NCBI RefSeq assembly: GCF_006546625.1
Contig: NZ_VIAR01000003.1
Location: 1 to 64,000, forward strand
DNA: 64,000 nt
Reading direction: 5' to 3'
From: Haloflavibacter putidus
GTDB lineage: Bacteria; Bacteroidota; Bacteroidia; Flavobacteriales; Flavobacteriaceae
Position 1 is the first letter of the stretch. Every line of letters begins with the position of its first letter. Below, piece by piece: positions 27,684 to 38,700 of the stretch. The position numbers were made by a program, and so were the translations under genes. The notes below the pieces were generated by a model. The model had not been told where the DNA came from, did no database searches, and saw nothing but the letters and a program-made list of their open reading frames with translations.

Positions 27684-28745
27684 ATGACTGTATTTTTAAT
27701 CATAATAGTAATAGCGCTTCTAGGAGTTACCTTTTGGCAGATGTCGAAAGTATTACAATTGTCTAAACCTAAACATACAGACGATTCTCAGATCGCTAAT
27801 AATGAAGACAACAGAAAGCAAGCCTATATTCTCATAGCCTTTACGGTTTTTCTTTATGGCTTAATGCTTTATAGTTTCTGGAACCATTCTAGTTATTACT
27901 TACCAGAGGCGGCATCAGAACACGGAGAAAGCTTTGATAATTTAATGATGCTTTCAATCGTGATTATCATGATCGTACAGGTTATCACTCAGTTTTTGTT
28001 GCATTTCTTCGCTATTAAATACAGAGGAGAAGAGGGTAAAAGAGCGCTGTTTTACGCAGATAATGATAAATTAGAATTTATTTGGACTATTATTCCTGTT
28101 ATTGTATTAGCTGGCCTAATTATCTATGGTTTGTTTACTTGGTCAGATATCATGAATTTTGACGAAGATGAAGATGTCATGGTGGTAGAGATTTATGCCT
28201 ATCAATTTGGTTGGAAAGCACGATATGCCGGTCAAGATAATGTTTTAGGAAAAGCTAACGTGCGTTTTATCGAAGGTAAAAACACATTAGGAGTTGACGA
28301 AAGTGATACTTATGCAGAAGATGATAAAATAACTTCTAAGCTGCACTTGCCTGTAAATAAGAAAGTTTTGTTTAAATTTAGATCACAAGACGTATTGCAC
28401 TCTGCTTATTTTCCTTTCTTTAGAGCGCAGATGAATGTTGTGCCGGGTATGATTACACAATTTAGCTTTACCCCAACTATCACTACAGAAGAAATGAGAA
28501 CGTCAGAATATATGACAGAAAAGGTAGAAACCATTAACGAAATTAGAGAGGAAAGAAGTGAAGATTTAATGGCGAAAGGAGACGTAGCTTTAGATCCATA
28601 TGAGTTCGATTATTACCTATTATGCAACAAGATTTGTGGTATTTCACATTATAATATGCAAATGCAAATAGTAGTAGAAGGCGAAGAAGATTTTCAGCAA
28701 TGGTTGTCAGAGCAAGCAACTTTTGAAGAATACATGAAAGATTAA
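27684..28745 (+). CDS. coxB: cytochrome c oxidase subunit II, CuA-type
   Basis: 353 residues. Four hydrophobic helices are predicted (about 2-19, 46-68, 86-108 and 131-151), where a normal subunit II has two. The CuA site is complete: H239, C314, C318, H322 and M325. Between the SFTPT strand and the CuA loop is an extra segment of about 45 residues (about 265-308). There is no C-terminal cytochrome c domain, so electrons must come from an outside haem, plausibly the ACIII haem domain of ActA or ActE. Co-transcribed with actA-F and coxA. Confidence 0.94.
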   Translation: MTVFLIIIVIALLGVTFWQMSKVLQLSKPKHTDDSQIANNEDNRKQAYILIAFTVFLYGLMLYSFWNHSSYYLPEAASEHGESFDNLMMLSIVIIMIVQVITQFLLHFFAIKYRGEEGKRALFYADNDKLEFIWTIIPVIVLAGLIIYGLFTWSDIMNFDEDEDVMVVEIYAYQFGWKARYAGQDNVLGKANVRFIEGKNTLGVDESDTYAEDDKITSKLHLPVNKKVLFKFRSQDVLHSAYFPFFRAQMNVVPGMITQFSFTPTITTEEMRTSEYMTEKVETINEIREERSEDLMAKGDVALDPYEFDYYLLCNKICGISHYNMQMQIVVEGEEDFQQWLSEQATFEEYMKD

Positions 28746-28789
28746 TAATAACGGTAAGTAGTTTTTAAAAGAAATTTATATAAATAGAT

Positions 28790-30625
28790 ATGTCAGCAAC
28801 AGCAAACGCAACTTTAGCACACGATCATCACGCACATGATGATCACGGACATCATCATAAAGAAACCTTTATAACCAAGTATATTTTTAGCCAAGATCAT
28901 AAAATGATTGCTAAACAATATCTTATTACAGGTATTATAATGGGAATTTTGGGCATACTTATGTCCGTGCTCTTTAGAATGCAATTGGCCTGGCCAGAAG
29001 AATCTTTTGTGATTTTTAAATGGTTGTTAGGTGAGAAATATGCGCCAGATGGTGTTATGACGCCAGAAGCTTATCTTGCTTTAGTTACCATTCACGGTAC
29101 AATAATGGTATTTTTCGTTTTGACGGCTGGTCTAAGTGGTACTTTTAGTAACCTTCTAATTCCTTTACAAATTGGAGCGCGAGATATGGCATCTGGTTTT
29201 CTAAATATGCTGTCTTATTGGATATTCTTTATATCCTGTGTAATTATGTTAAGTTCGCTTTTTGTTGAGTCTGGCCCTGCCTCAGCAGGTTGGACAATCT
29301 ATCCGCCGTTAAGTGCCTTGCCGGAAGCAATTCCTGGTTCAGGAACTGGGATGACTTTATGGTTAATTTCTATGGCATTTTTTATCGCACAATCTTTATT
29401 AGGCTCTTTAAATTATGTGGTTACTGTAATAAATCATAGAACCAAAGGTATGTCTATGACAAGATTACCGCTTACCATTTGGGCTTTGTTTATTACTGCA
29501 ATTATTGGTATAGTGTCATTCCCAGTTTTATTATCGGCAGCTCTAATGCTTATAATGGATAGGTCTCTTGGTACTTCTTTCTTTCTTAGTGATATCTATA
29601 TTCAAGGGGAGGTATTGGCTCACCAAGGCGGTTCACCGGTATTATTTGAGCATTTATTCTGGTTTTTAGGTCACCCCGAAGTATATATTGTTATTTTACC
29701 GGCAATGGGTATTGTATCAGAGATTATGTCTACAAACGCCAGAAAGCCAATTTTTGGTTACCGTGCTATGGTAGCTTCTATTTTGGCAATTGCTTTCTTA
29801 TCTACAATTGTTTGGGGACACCACATGTTTGTTTCTGGTATGAACCCGTTTTTAGGGTCAGTGTTTACCTTTACAACGTTATTAATTGCAATTCCTTCTG
29901 CCGTAAAGGCATTTAACTGGATAACCACGCTCTGGAAAGGTAATCTTCAGATGAATCCGGCTATGCTATTTTCTATTGGCTTTGTTTCTACTTTTATAAC
30001 TGGAGGTCTAACGGGAATTATATTAGGAGACAGTACTTTAGATATTAACGTGCACGATACATATTTCGTTATTGCACACTTTCATTTAGTAATGGGGATT
30101 TCTGCCATATATGGATTATTAGCCGGCGTATACCACTGGTTCCCAAAAATGTTTGGTAGAATGATGAATAAAAATTTAGGTTATGTACATTTCTGGATAA
30201 CCGCAGTAGCGGCCTATGGCGTGTTTTTCCCAATGCACTTTATTGGCTTGGCAGGACTTCCTAGACGTTATTATACCAACACAGCATTTCCATATTTTGA
30301 TGATTTAGCAGATACTAATGTGTTAATTACGGTATTTGCAATAATTGCAGCAGCAGCACAAGTAATCTTCTTGTACAACTTTATTGCAAGTATGTTTTAC
30401 GGAAAAAAAGCAACACAAAACCCTTGGAATGGTACTACATTAGAATGGACAACTCCTGTCGAGCATGTTCACGGAAACTGGCCTGGAGAGTTACCAACCG
30501 TTTACCGTTGGTCGTATGATTATAGTAAACTTAACAAAGAAGAAACAGATTACGTTTTACCGGGACAAGACTTTGTACCACAAAACGTACCGCTTCAAGA
30601 ACACGAAGAAGAGCTTAATCACTAA
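28790..30625 (+). CDS. coxA: cytochrome c oxidase subunit I (aa3-type)
   Basis: 611 residues, twelve membrane helices. Ligands are all present: H102 and H432 for the low-spin haem, H430 for the high-spin haem, and H295, H344, H345 for CuB, with Y299 of GHPEVYI available for the His-Tyr cross-link. This places it among A-family haem-copper oxidases. The N-terminus is unusually rich in histidine (nine His between residues 11 and 23). It reduces O2 to water and pumps protons. Last gene of actABCDEF-coxBA, followed by a strong terminator. Subunits III and IV are encoded about 17 kb away. Confidence 0.96.
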   Translation: MSATANATLAHDHHAHDDHGHHHKETFITKYIFSQDHKMIAKQYLITGIIMGILGILMSVLFRMQLAWPEESFVIFKWLLGEKYAPDGVMTPEAYLALVTIHGTIMVFFVLTAGLSGTFSNLLIPLQIGARDMASGFLNMLSYWIFFISCVIMLSSLFVESGPASAGWTIYPPLSALPEAIPGSGTGMTLWLISMAFFIAQSLLGSLNYVVTVINHRTKGMSMTRLPLTIWALFITAIIGIVSFPVLLSAALMLIMDRSLGTSFFLSDIYIQGEVLAHQGGSPVLFEHLFWFLGHPEVYIVILPAMGIVSEIMSTNARKPIFGYRAMVASILAIAFLSTIVWGHHMFVSGMNPFLGSVFTFTTLLIAIPSAVKAFNWITTLWKGNLQMNPAMLFSIGFVSTFITGGLTGIILGDSTLDINVHDTYFVIAHFHLVMGISAIYGLLAGVYHWFPKMFGRMMNKNLGYVHFWITAVAAYGVFFPMHFIGLAGLPRRYYTNTAFPYFDDLADTNVLITVFAIIAAAAQVIFLYNFIASMFYGKKATQNPWNGTTLEWTTPVEHVHGNWPGELPTVYRWSYDYSKLNKEETDYVLPGQDFVPQNVPLQEHEEELNH

Positions 30626-30648
30626 GTAATAAAACATATAATTTCAGT

Positions 30649-30683
30649 AAAAAGCCTTTTCTAATTTTTAGAAAAGGCTTTTT
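30649..30683. terminator. intrinsic terminator after coxA
   Basis: AAAAAGCCTTTTCTA and its complement form a long stem with a T-run. It ends the act-cox operon and directly abuts the ruvB promoter box. Confidence 0.9.
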
Positions 30684-30686
30684 CTT

Positions 30687-30694
30687 TATCTTTG
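30687..30694 (+). promoter_or_regulatory. -7 box of ruvB, nearly leaderless
   Basis: TATCTTTG fits TAnnTTTG. The ruvB ATG begins at 30700, five bases later, so the transcript would start at about the ATG. There is no clean -33 TTG; the preceding bases belong to the coxA terminator. Confidence 0.55.
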
Positions 30695-30699
30695 TAATT

Positions 30700-31722
30700 A
30701 TGAACGAAAACCTAGACCCAACAGGCGAAAGTTTCTCTCCGGAAGAGTTTGATATAGAAAGAGCCTTACGGCCGCTAAGTTTTGATGACTTTGCAGGACA
30801 AGAACGGGTATTAGAAAACCTAAAAGTTTTTGTACAGGCAGCCAATCAAAGAAATGAAGCTTTAGACCACACGCTTTTTCACGGCCCGCCGGGCTTAGGA
30901 AAAACTACCCTGGCCCATATATTGGCAAACGAGCTTAACGCAGGAATTAAAGTAACCTCCGGTCCGGTTTTAGACAAACCCGGAGATTTGGCCGGTTTGC
31001 TTACCAATTTGGGCGATCGCGATGTGTTGTTTATAGACGAAATTCATAGGTTAAGCCCGGTTATAGAAGAATATTTATATTCTGCTATGGAAGATTTTAA
31101 AATAGATATAATGATAGAAAGCGGACCCAACGCGCGTTCGGTTCAAATAGATCTTAATCCGTTTACATTAGTCGGGGCTACTACGCGTTCAGGATTATTG
31201 ACGGCACCAATGCGTGCGCGTTTTGGTATTTCCAGTAGGTTGCAATATTATTCTACAGAATTGCTTTCAGATATTTTACAACGTAGCGCCGGTATTTTAA
31301 ACGTTCCCATGAATTTAGATGCTGCTATAGAAATTGCCGGAAGAAGTAGAGGAACCCCGCGAATTGCCAATGCACTTTTAAGACGTGTTCGGGATTTTGC
31401 ACAAATAAAAGGCAACGGGAAAATAGATATGGAAATTTCTAAATTTAGCCTCGAAGCCTTAAATGTTGACGCAAATGGTCTGGACGAGATGGATAATAAA
31501 ATCCTTAGCACGATAATAGACAAATTTAAAGGCGGTCCGGTTGGTATTACCACTTTATCAACAGCCGTAAGTGAAAGCGCCGAAACCATAGAAGAAGTCT
31601 ACGAGCCTTTTCTCATTCAGGAAGGTTTTATTATAAGAACGCCGAGAGGTCGTGAAGTAACCGAAGCCGCTTATAAGCATTTAGGAAAAACCAGACATAA
31701 TTCTCAAGGCGGACTTTTTTAA
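30700..31722 (+). CDS. ruvB: Holliday junction branch migration ATPase
   Basis: 340 residues, AAA+ ATPase. Walker A is GPPGLGKTT (62-70) and Walker B LFIDEIH (D113, E114); sensor 1 and arginine-finger regions and a C-terminal winged helix (about 260-340) with RTPRGRE follow. With RuvA it drives branch migration of Holliday junctions. In this genome ruvA lies 3.4 kb downstream, separated by queG and maeB. ATG at 30700 lies right behind the -7 box, so leaderless translation is likely. Confidence 0.97.
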   Translation: MNENLDPTGESFSPEEFDIERALRPLSFDDFAGQERVLENLKVFVQAANQRNEALDHTLFHGPPGLGKTTLAHILANELNAGIKVTSGPVLDKPGDLAGLLTNLGDRDVLFIDEIHRLSPVIEEYLYSAMEDFKIDIMIESGPNARSVQIDLNPFTLVGATTRSGLLTAPMRARFGISSRLQYYSTELLSDILQRSAGILNVPMNLDAAIEIAGRSRGTPRIANALLRRVRDFAQIKGNGKIDMEISKFSLEALNVDANGLDEMDNKILSTIIDKFKGGPVGITTLSTAVSESAETIEEVYEPFLIQEGFIIRTPRGREVTEAAYKHLGKTRHNSQGGLF

Positions 31723-31782
31723 AAAACTTATTTTGAGTCATAGGCATAAATCAGAATTGTAGAACCAAGAAAACATACTTTT

Positions 31783-32706
31783 TTGACTAATCCAGAAAAA
31801 TATACCAAATTCATTAAAGACAAAGCCAAAGAATTGGGTTTTTTGTCCTGTGGTATTAGTAAAGCAGTATTTTTAGAAGAAGAAGCACCGCGTTTAGAGC
31901 AATGGCTGAAAGAAAACCGGAATGGCAAAATGCAGTATATGGAAAATTTTTTTGATAAGCGCTTAGATCCTACCATCTTGGTGCCAGGTTCTAAAAGCGT
32001 GGTTTCTTTGTTACTGAATTACTTTCCGGAAGAAAAACAACGCCAAGACACCTATAAGATTTCTAAATATGCTTACGGTCGTGATTATCATTTTGTGATA
32101 AAAGATAAATTAAAAACGCTTTTAGATTATATTCAAGAAGAGATTGGCGAAGTTAGCGGACGTGCTTTTACAGATTCTGCACCAGTATTAGACAAAGCTT
32201 GGGCGGCAAAAAGCGGCTTGGGATGGATTGGTAAAAACTCTAACCTTTTATCTAAAAAAACGGGCTCTTTCTTTTTTATTGCAGAACTTATCATAGATCT
32301 CGATTTAGAATACGACACGCCGGTTACAGACCATTGCGGTAGTTGTACTGCCTGCATAGACGCTTGCCCCACAGGCGCTATTTACGAACCTTATCGGGTA
32401 GACGGCAGCAAATGTATTTCTTATTATACCATCGAGTTAAAAGATGCGATTCCGCAAAGCGAAAAAGGAAAATTTGAAGATTGGATGTTTGGCTGCGATA
32501 TTTGCCAAGATGTTTGTCCGTGGAACCGTTTTTCGCAACCCCACAACGAACCACTTTTTAATCCGCATCCTGATTTATTAGAATACAGCAAAGCAGATTG
32601 GGAAGACATTACCAAAGAAACCTTTGGGCAAATTTTCAAGAAATCTGCCGTAAAACGTACAAAATTTAGCGGTTTGCAAAGAAATATAGAATTTTTAAAA
32701 AGCTAA
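31783..32706 (+). CDS. queG: epoxyqueuosine reductase
   Basis: 307 residues. It performs the last step of queuosine synthesis in tRNA, reducing epoxyqueuosine with a cobalamin cofactor. Catalytic D131 is in FTDSAP. Eight cysteines form two [4Fe-4S] clusters: C185, C188, C191, C195 in [12 protein letters not shown], then C211, C238, C241 and C245 in [11 protein letters not shown]. It is shorter than E. coli QueG because the C-terminal HEAT-like repeat is missing, as in other Flavobacteriia. The start taken is TTG at 31783; no ATG lies near the family start. Confidence 0.94.
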   Translation: MTNPEKYTKFIKDKAKELGFLSCGISKAVFLEEEAPRLEQWLKENRNGKMQYMENFFDKRLDPTILVPGSKSVVSLLLNYFPEEKQRQDTYKISKYAYGRDYHFVIKDKLKTLLDYIQEEIGEVSGRAFTDSAPVLDKAWAAKSGLGWIGKNSNLLSKKTGSFFFIAELIIDLDLEYDTPVTDHCGSCTACIDACPTGAIYEPYRVDGSKCISYYTIELKDAIPQSEKGKFEDWMFGCDICQDVCPWNRFSQPHNEPLFNPHPDLLEYSKADWEDITKETFGQIFKKSAVKRTKFSGLQRNIEFLKS

Positions 32707-32731
32707 GTTTTTAGTATTACAACTTCTATGT

Positions 32732-32739
32732 TACCTTTG
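32732..32739 (+). promoter_or_regulatory. -7 box of maeB
   Basis: TACCTTTG fits TAnnTTTG, 22 bases before the ATG. The -33 element is not clear. Confidence 0.5.
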
Positions 32740-32761
32740 TTAGTCCGCAAAATAAAAAACT

Positions 32762-35065
32762 ATGAGCAACCACGAAGAACGCAAGAGAAGAGAAGCTTTA
32801 ATCTACCATGCCAAACCTATACCCGGCAAAATAAAAGTGGTGCCTACCAAAAAATATTCTACCCAACGGGACTTGGCTTTGGCATATTCGCCTGGCGTGG
32901 CAGCACCTTGTTTAGAAATTGAAAAAGATTTAAATAATGCCTATAAATATACCGGTAAAGGTAATTTGGTTGCAGTAATTTCTAACGGAACCGCGGTGTT
33001 GGGCTTGGGGGACATTGGTCCCGAAGCTTCTAAACCCGTAATGGAAGGTAAAGGTTTGTTGTTTAAAATTTTTGCAGACATAGATGTTTTTGATATTGAA
33101 GTAGGTACTAAAGACATAGATTCTTTTATAGAAACCGTAAAAAATATCGCTCCAACTTTTGGCGGAATAAATTTGGAAGATATTAAAGCTCCCGAAGCTT
33201 TTGAAATAGAAAGAAGACTTAAAGAAGAATTAGATATTCCCGTAATGCATGACGATCAGCACGGGACGGCGATAATTTCGGCGGCAGCCTTATTAAATGC
33301 TTTAGAAATTGCAAACAAAAATATAGAGGAAGCCAAAATGGTTATTTCCGGAGCCGGTTCTGCGGCTATTGCTTGTGCAAAGCTCTACGTCTCTTTAGGG
33401 TTAAAACCCGAAAATATTATCATGTTCAACAGTAAAGGTTCTTTGCAAAAAGACGACCCGAAATTGTCGGAAATGCAAAAAGAATTTGCTTCCGAAAAGA
33501 AATATAAAGATTTGGCAGATGCGGTCAAAAACGCCGATGTTTTTGTAGGACTTTCCGTGGGCGGAATACTTTCTGCAGATATGCTTAAAACCATGGCCAA
33601 AAACCCGGTGGTTTTTGCAATGGCCAATCCTAACCCGGAAATAGAATACAAGCTTGCCGTAGATACTAGAGACGATGTTATTATGGCCACCGGCCGAAGC
33701 GACAATCCAAACCAGGTAAATAATGTGTTAGGTTTCCCTTTTATATTTAGAGGAGCTTTAGATGTTAGGGCAACCAAAATAAACGAAGAAATGAAACTGG
33801 CTGCCGTAAAAGCTTTAGCCAATTTAGCGAAAGAACCGGTGCCAGAACAAGTGAATATAGCCTACGGCGAAACAAAAATGAATTTTGGCAGAGAATATAT
33901 TATTCCAAAACCATTTGATTCTCGTTTGCTTACCGTGGTGCCACCGGCAGTTGCAAAAGCTGCTATGGAGAGTGGCGTTGCCAAAGAACCAATAGAAGAT
34001 TGGAAACGCTACGAAGACGAGTTATACGAACGCCAAGGTGGCGACAATAAGATTACACGCCTATTGCTAAACCGAGCCAAAACCAATCCGAAGAAAGTGG
34101 TTTTTGCAGAAGCAGATCATTTAGATGTGATGAAAACCGCTCAAATTGTACACGACGAGGGTATTGCTATTCCTGTACTTTTGGGTAGAAGAGAGGTTAT
34201 TGAAGAGTTGATGCAGGAAATCGAGTTTGAAGGCAAAGGCATTAGCATCATAGATCCAAAATCTGATGAAGAAAAAGAGCAACGCGATAAATTTGCTGAA
34301 ATATTTTGGCAATCTCGAAAACGCGACGGAATCACGCTTTACGATGCACAAAAATTAATGCGGGAGCGCAATTATTTTGCCGCCATGATGGTAAACGAAG
34401 GGCAAGCAGATGCTTTGCTTTCGGGTTACTCCAGAGCTTATCCTTCTGTGGTAAAACCAATGTTAGATTTAATTGGTATGGCAAAAGGCGTTTCTCGAAT
34501 TGCCGCTACCAATTTGATGAATACTTCCCGCGGCCCATTATTTATAAGCGACACTTCCATAAATATAGACCCGGACGCTAAAGATTTGGCACGCATTGCG
34601 CAAATGACGGCCTACACCGTTAAAATGTTTGGTTTAGAGCCGGTAATGGGTATGATTTCTTACGCCAACTTTGGTTCTTCCGAAAAGCCTAGTGCCAGCA
34701 AGGTAAAAGAAGCTGTGGAATACTTGCATAAAGTATGTCCTGATATTTGTGTAGACGGAGAGCTGCAAGTAGATTTCGCATTGAACAAAGAAATGCTTCA
34801 AAATAAATTTCCTTTTTCAAAATTAGTAGGTCGCAAAATAAACACCCTTATTTATCCTAATTTAACCGCAGCAAATAGCACCTATAAGTTACTGAAAGAA
34901 TTAAACAATACAGATTCTATAGGACCAATTATGATGGGCTTAAACAAACCTGCACATATTTTACAATTGGGTGCCAGTGTAGAAGAAATGGTAAATATGA
35001 CGGCAGTTGCGGTAGTAGATGCACAAGAGAAAGAAAGAAAGAAAAAACCAGAGATGCATATTTAA
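32762..35065 (+). CDS. maeB: NADP-dependent malic enzyme with phosphotransacetylase-like domain
   Basis: 767 residues. The malic enzyme half (about 1-430) oxidatively decarboxylates malate to pyruvate: AYSPGVAAPC carries the active-site region, MHDDQHGTAI the metal ligands, and ISGAGSAAIA the NADP fold. The second half (about 430-767) is phosphotransacetylase-like and in known MaeB enzymes is regulatory, binding acetyl-CoA, not catalytic. The length matches E. coli MaeB. It supplies NADPH and pyruvate from the TCA cycle. It stands alone behind its own -7 box. Confidence 0.95.
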   Translation: MSNHEERKRREALIYHAKPIPGKIKVVPTKKYSTQRDLALAYSPGVAAPCLEIEKDLNNAYKYTGKGNLVAVISNGTAVLGLGDIGPEASKPVMEGKGLLFKIFADIDVFDIEVGTKDIDSFIETVKNIAPTFGGINLEDIKAPEAFEIERRLKEELDIPVMHDDQHGTAIISAAALLNALEIANKNIEEAKMVISGAGSAAIACAKLYVSLGLKPENIIMFNSKGSLQKDDPKLSEMQKEFASEKKYKDLADAVKNADVFVGLSVGGILSADMLKTMAKNPVVFAMANPNPEIEYKLAVDTRDDVIMATGRSDNPNQVNNVLGFPFIFRGALDVRATKINEEMKLAAVKALANLAKEPVPEQVNIAYGETKMNFGREYIIPKPFDSRLLTVVPPAVAKAAMESGVAKEPIEDWKRYEDELYERQGGDNKITRLLLNRAKTNPKKVVFAEADHLDVMKTAQIVHDEGIAIPVLLGRREVIEELMQEIEFEGKGISIIDPKSDEEKEQRDKFAEIFWQSRKRDGITLYDAQKLMRERNYFAAMMVNEGQADALLSGYSRAYPSVVKPMLDLIGMAKGVSRIAATNLMNTSRGPLFISDTSINIDPDAKDLARIAQMTAYTVKMFGLEPVMGMISYANFGSSEKPSASKVKEAVEYLHKVCPDICVDGELQVDFALNKEMLQNKFPFSKLVGRKINTLIYPNLTAANSTYKLLKELNNTDSIGPIMMGLNKPAHILQLGASVEEMVNMTAVAVVDAQEKERKKKPEMHI

Positions 35066-35120
35066 CGTTTGTAAGCTTTAATTCGCTATGGTTAAAATTT
35101 TTACATCTTAATTATTTTCC

Positions 35121-35128
35121 TACATTTG
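35121..35128 (+). promoter_or_regulatory. -7 box of ruvA-sprA
   Basis: TACATTTG fits TAnnTTTG, 23 bases before the ruvA ATG. No strong -33 TTG. It probably drives ruvA and sprA together. Confidence 0.55.
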
Positions 35129-35151
35129 AAGCTTTAACTTTTGGTTAACTT

Positions 35152-35733
35152 ATGATTACACACCTAAGGGGGAAATTAGTAGAGAAAAATCCTACAGATA
35201 TTATTGTAGAATGTGGCGGAGTAGGATATTTTTTAAATATTTCTTTGCATACCCACGCCTTGATTCCCGAACAAGAAAATATCTTTATTTTAACTTATTT
35301 ACAAGTTAGGGAAGACGCTCAAACCCTTTTCGGATTTATGGAGAAGGCAGAGAGAGACTTGTTTGTAAAGCTAATTTCGGTTTCAGGAATTGGTGCAAGT
35401 ACAGCGCGTACAATGTTGTCATCACTTTCTCCTGCACAAATTATCGAGGCCATAACTACAGAAGATGTGCCTACCATAAAAAGCGTAAAAGGCATTGGGG
35501 CAAAAACTGCACAACGTGTAATTATAGACCTAAAAGATAAACTGGGAGCGGTAGAAGATGTAAACAAAATATTAACATCTCAGGGCAATACCCATAAAGA
35601 AGAAGCGTTATCTGCATTAGAGACGCTCGGATACACCAAAAAACAATCGGATAAAATAGTTAAAAAGGTGGTTTCTGAAAATCCCGATGCAAGCGTTGAA
35701 ACTATAATAAAGTTGGCACTTAAAAACCTTTAG
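35152..35733 (+). CDS. ruvA: Holliday junction DNA-binding protein
   Basis: 193 residues in the three RuvA domains: an N-terminal OB fold (about 1-62, opening ITHLRGKLV), tandem helix-hairpin-helix motifs in the middle (GIGASTA near 78, GIGAKTA near 114) and a C-terminal helical RuvB-binding domain after an acidic-poor linker (about 145-193). It binds four-way junctions and loads RuvB. sprA starts five bases after its stop, an arrangement found in many flavobacteria. Confidence 0.96.
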   Translation: MITHLRGKLVEKNPTDIIVECGGVGYFLNISLHTHALIPEQENIFILTYLQVREDAQTLFGFMEKAERDLFVKLISVSGIGASTARTMLSSLSPAQIIEAITTEDVPTIKSVKGIGAKTAQRVIIDLKDKLGAVEDVNKILTSQGNTHKEEALSALETLGYTKKQSDKIVKKVVSENPDASVETIIKLALKNL

Positions 35734-35738
35734 ATACC

Positions 35739-38700
35739 TTGAGAGAAACTATTTTTCTTAATTCGTTGTGTAAAAACCTTTCTGTCTTTCTGGTTGCATT
35801 TTTAGGCGCTTCCGGGCTCTTTGCGCAAGAAGAAAATCAAACCGAACAAGACTCTACAAAAACCGGTTATAGCTTAGGGCAAATACAAATGGCAAATCCG
35901 CAAAGCATCGTACATAAATATTCTTACGATCCGCTTTTAGACCGTTATATCTTTGTAGAAAAAATTGGTAGCGTTAATGTAAGTTACCCATTGGTGCTTA
36001 CGCCTGAAGAATACGAGAAACGCGTAATGGAAGAGCAGATGAAGGCTTACTTTAAAGAAAAGTCAGATGCAATGACAGGCCGCGGCGACGATGCAAAAGA
36101 CAGCCAAAAAAACCTGTTACCAATATTTTATGTAAACAATACTTTTTTTGAAAGCGTTTTTGGCGGAAGCGAAATAGAAGTTATACCACAAGGTTCTGTA
36201 GAGCTAGATTTAGGGGTTTTATATACCAAACAGGACAATCCATCTTTGTCTCCCAGAAACCGAAGTAACTTCACTTTCGATTTTAATCAACGCATTAGTT
36301 TGAGTTTATTAGGAAAAGTTGGGAAACGTCTTAAAGTAACTGCCAACTACGATACAGAATCCACTTTTGATTTTCAAAACCAGATAAAGCTAGAATACAC
36401 CCCAACCGAAGATGATATTGTTAGAAAAATAGAAGTTGGTAACGTTAGTATGCCGTTAAACAGTTCTTTAATTCAAGGTGCACAAAGTTTGTTTGGGGTA
36501 AAAGCACAGTTGCAATTTGGTAAAACAACTATTACTGGAGTTTTTTCAGAACAAAATTCAGAACGGCAAACGGTAAACATTCAGGGTGGTGGCGCAGTAC
36601 AGGAGTTTGATAAGTTTATTTTAGATTACGACGAGAACCGTCATTTTTTCTTAGCACATTATTTTAGGGATAATTATGACGATGCGCTGCAAAACTATCC
36701 GTACATAAATAGCAATGTGCAAATTACTAGAATAGAGGTTTGGGTAACCAATCGTACCAATTCTACAGAAAGCTTAAACAATACCAGAAATATTGTTGCC
36801 CTTCAAGATATAGGGGAAGCTAGTCCAGAAAATATTGGAGTTTTGTTAGATGCTAACGGCAACCCGATAAATCCGCCAAGCTTTTCCGGATTTTTAAATG
36901 CCACGCCAGATTCTTATCCTAACAACTCCAATAACAATTTCAACCCGATGGGCATTACCGGTCCGCAGCAATCTGTGTTAACGCCGGCTATTCGAGATGT
37001 TGCCAGTGTAGATCAAGGGTTTGGGGTAAATAGTGCGGACGTAAATGAAGGTGTAGATTATGCCAAACTAGAAAATGCCAAACAATTACAAAATTCAGAA
37101 TATACCTTAAACAGTCAATTAGGGTATATTTCTTTAAACCAACGGCTTAGTAACGATGAAATTTTAGCGGTAGCTTTTCAATACACCGTTAACGGACAAG
37201 TATACCAAGTGGGAGAATTTGCAAATGGCGGCGTAGATGCTACAGAAACACAACCAAACCCTACAAGTCCCGGCAACGACGTTGCTATAAATCAAAATTT
37301 AGTTGTAAAATTATTAAAAAGTCCGGTTACCAATGTAAACGAGCCTATTTGGGATTTGATGATGAAAAACATCTATAGCTTAGACGCTTACCAACTAGAG
37401 CGCGAAGACTTTAGGTTTAATATTTTATATTCAGACCCGCAACCGCTTAATTATATTACACAAGCACCCAATGCAACAACACCTTTACCGGACGATGTAG
37501 AAGACACCAATTTGTTGCGCGTTTTTAGTTTAGACCGTTTAGATGCCAATAATGATCCGGTAATTGGAGGCGATGGCTTTTTTGATTATGTTCCGGGAAT
37601 TACCATAGATCCACAAAACGGAAAAATAATTTTTACCTCCGTAGAGCCTTTCGGTGAATATTTATTTAAGAAGTTAGATAATACGCCTAATGGCGGATCA
37701 GAAAGTTATGAAAATCCTGCCACCTATAATGAAAATCAAGAAAAATACGTATTCAAAAGTTTATACGCTACCACCAAAACACAAGCAGAGCAAGAAGAAG
37801 CAGATAAAAATAAATTTCAGTTAAAAGGTAGCTATAAATCATCAGGACAAGACGGCATTCCTATTGGGGCGTTTAACGTTCCGCAAGGTTCCGTAACTGT
37901 AACTGCCGGCGGAAGGGTCTTGCAAGAAGGCGTAGATTATACAGTAGATTACCAATTAGGTAGGGTTAAAATTTTAGATGAAGCATTATTGGCTTCAGAT
38001 ACACCAATACAAGTTTCTACAGAAAATAACGCTACTTTTGGACAACAAACCAAGCGTTTTACCGGTTTAAATGTAGAGCATAAATTTAGCGAAGATTTAA
38101 TTGTAAACGGAACCTTTATAAACTTTAACGAGCGGCCGCTTACCCAAAAAGCAAATTACAGTTACGAACCGGTAAATAATTCTATTTACGGTTTCAATTT
38201 TAATTACACTACAGAAGTTCCTTTCTTTACCAGATTGGTAAACAAGTTGCCAAATATAGATACAGATGTAGAGTCTAATCTTTCTTTGCGTGGCGAATTT
38301 GCTTACCTGCAACCCGGTTCACCTAAAGGCGATAATTTTAACGGCGAAGCAACTTCGTATATAGATGATTTTGAAGCTTCGCAAACTTCTATTTCTATTT
38401 TGTCGCCGCTTTCGTGGCATCTTTCTAGCGCTCCACTTGGTTTTGGTGGCGAAAAAGCAAATAACGATTTAAGCAGTAGTTACCGGCGCGCAAAATTAAA
38501 TTGGTACACCATAGATCCTATTTTTTATAGTAATCAACGTCCGGCGGGAATCAACGACGACGATTTGTCACAATATTCTACCAGACGTGTTTTTATAGAT
38601 GAAATCTTCCCCGATATGGATGTCGTGCAAGGCCAATCGCAGGCAATATACACTCTAGACGTGGCTTACTATCCGCAAGAACGCGGGCAATATAACTACA

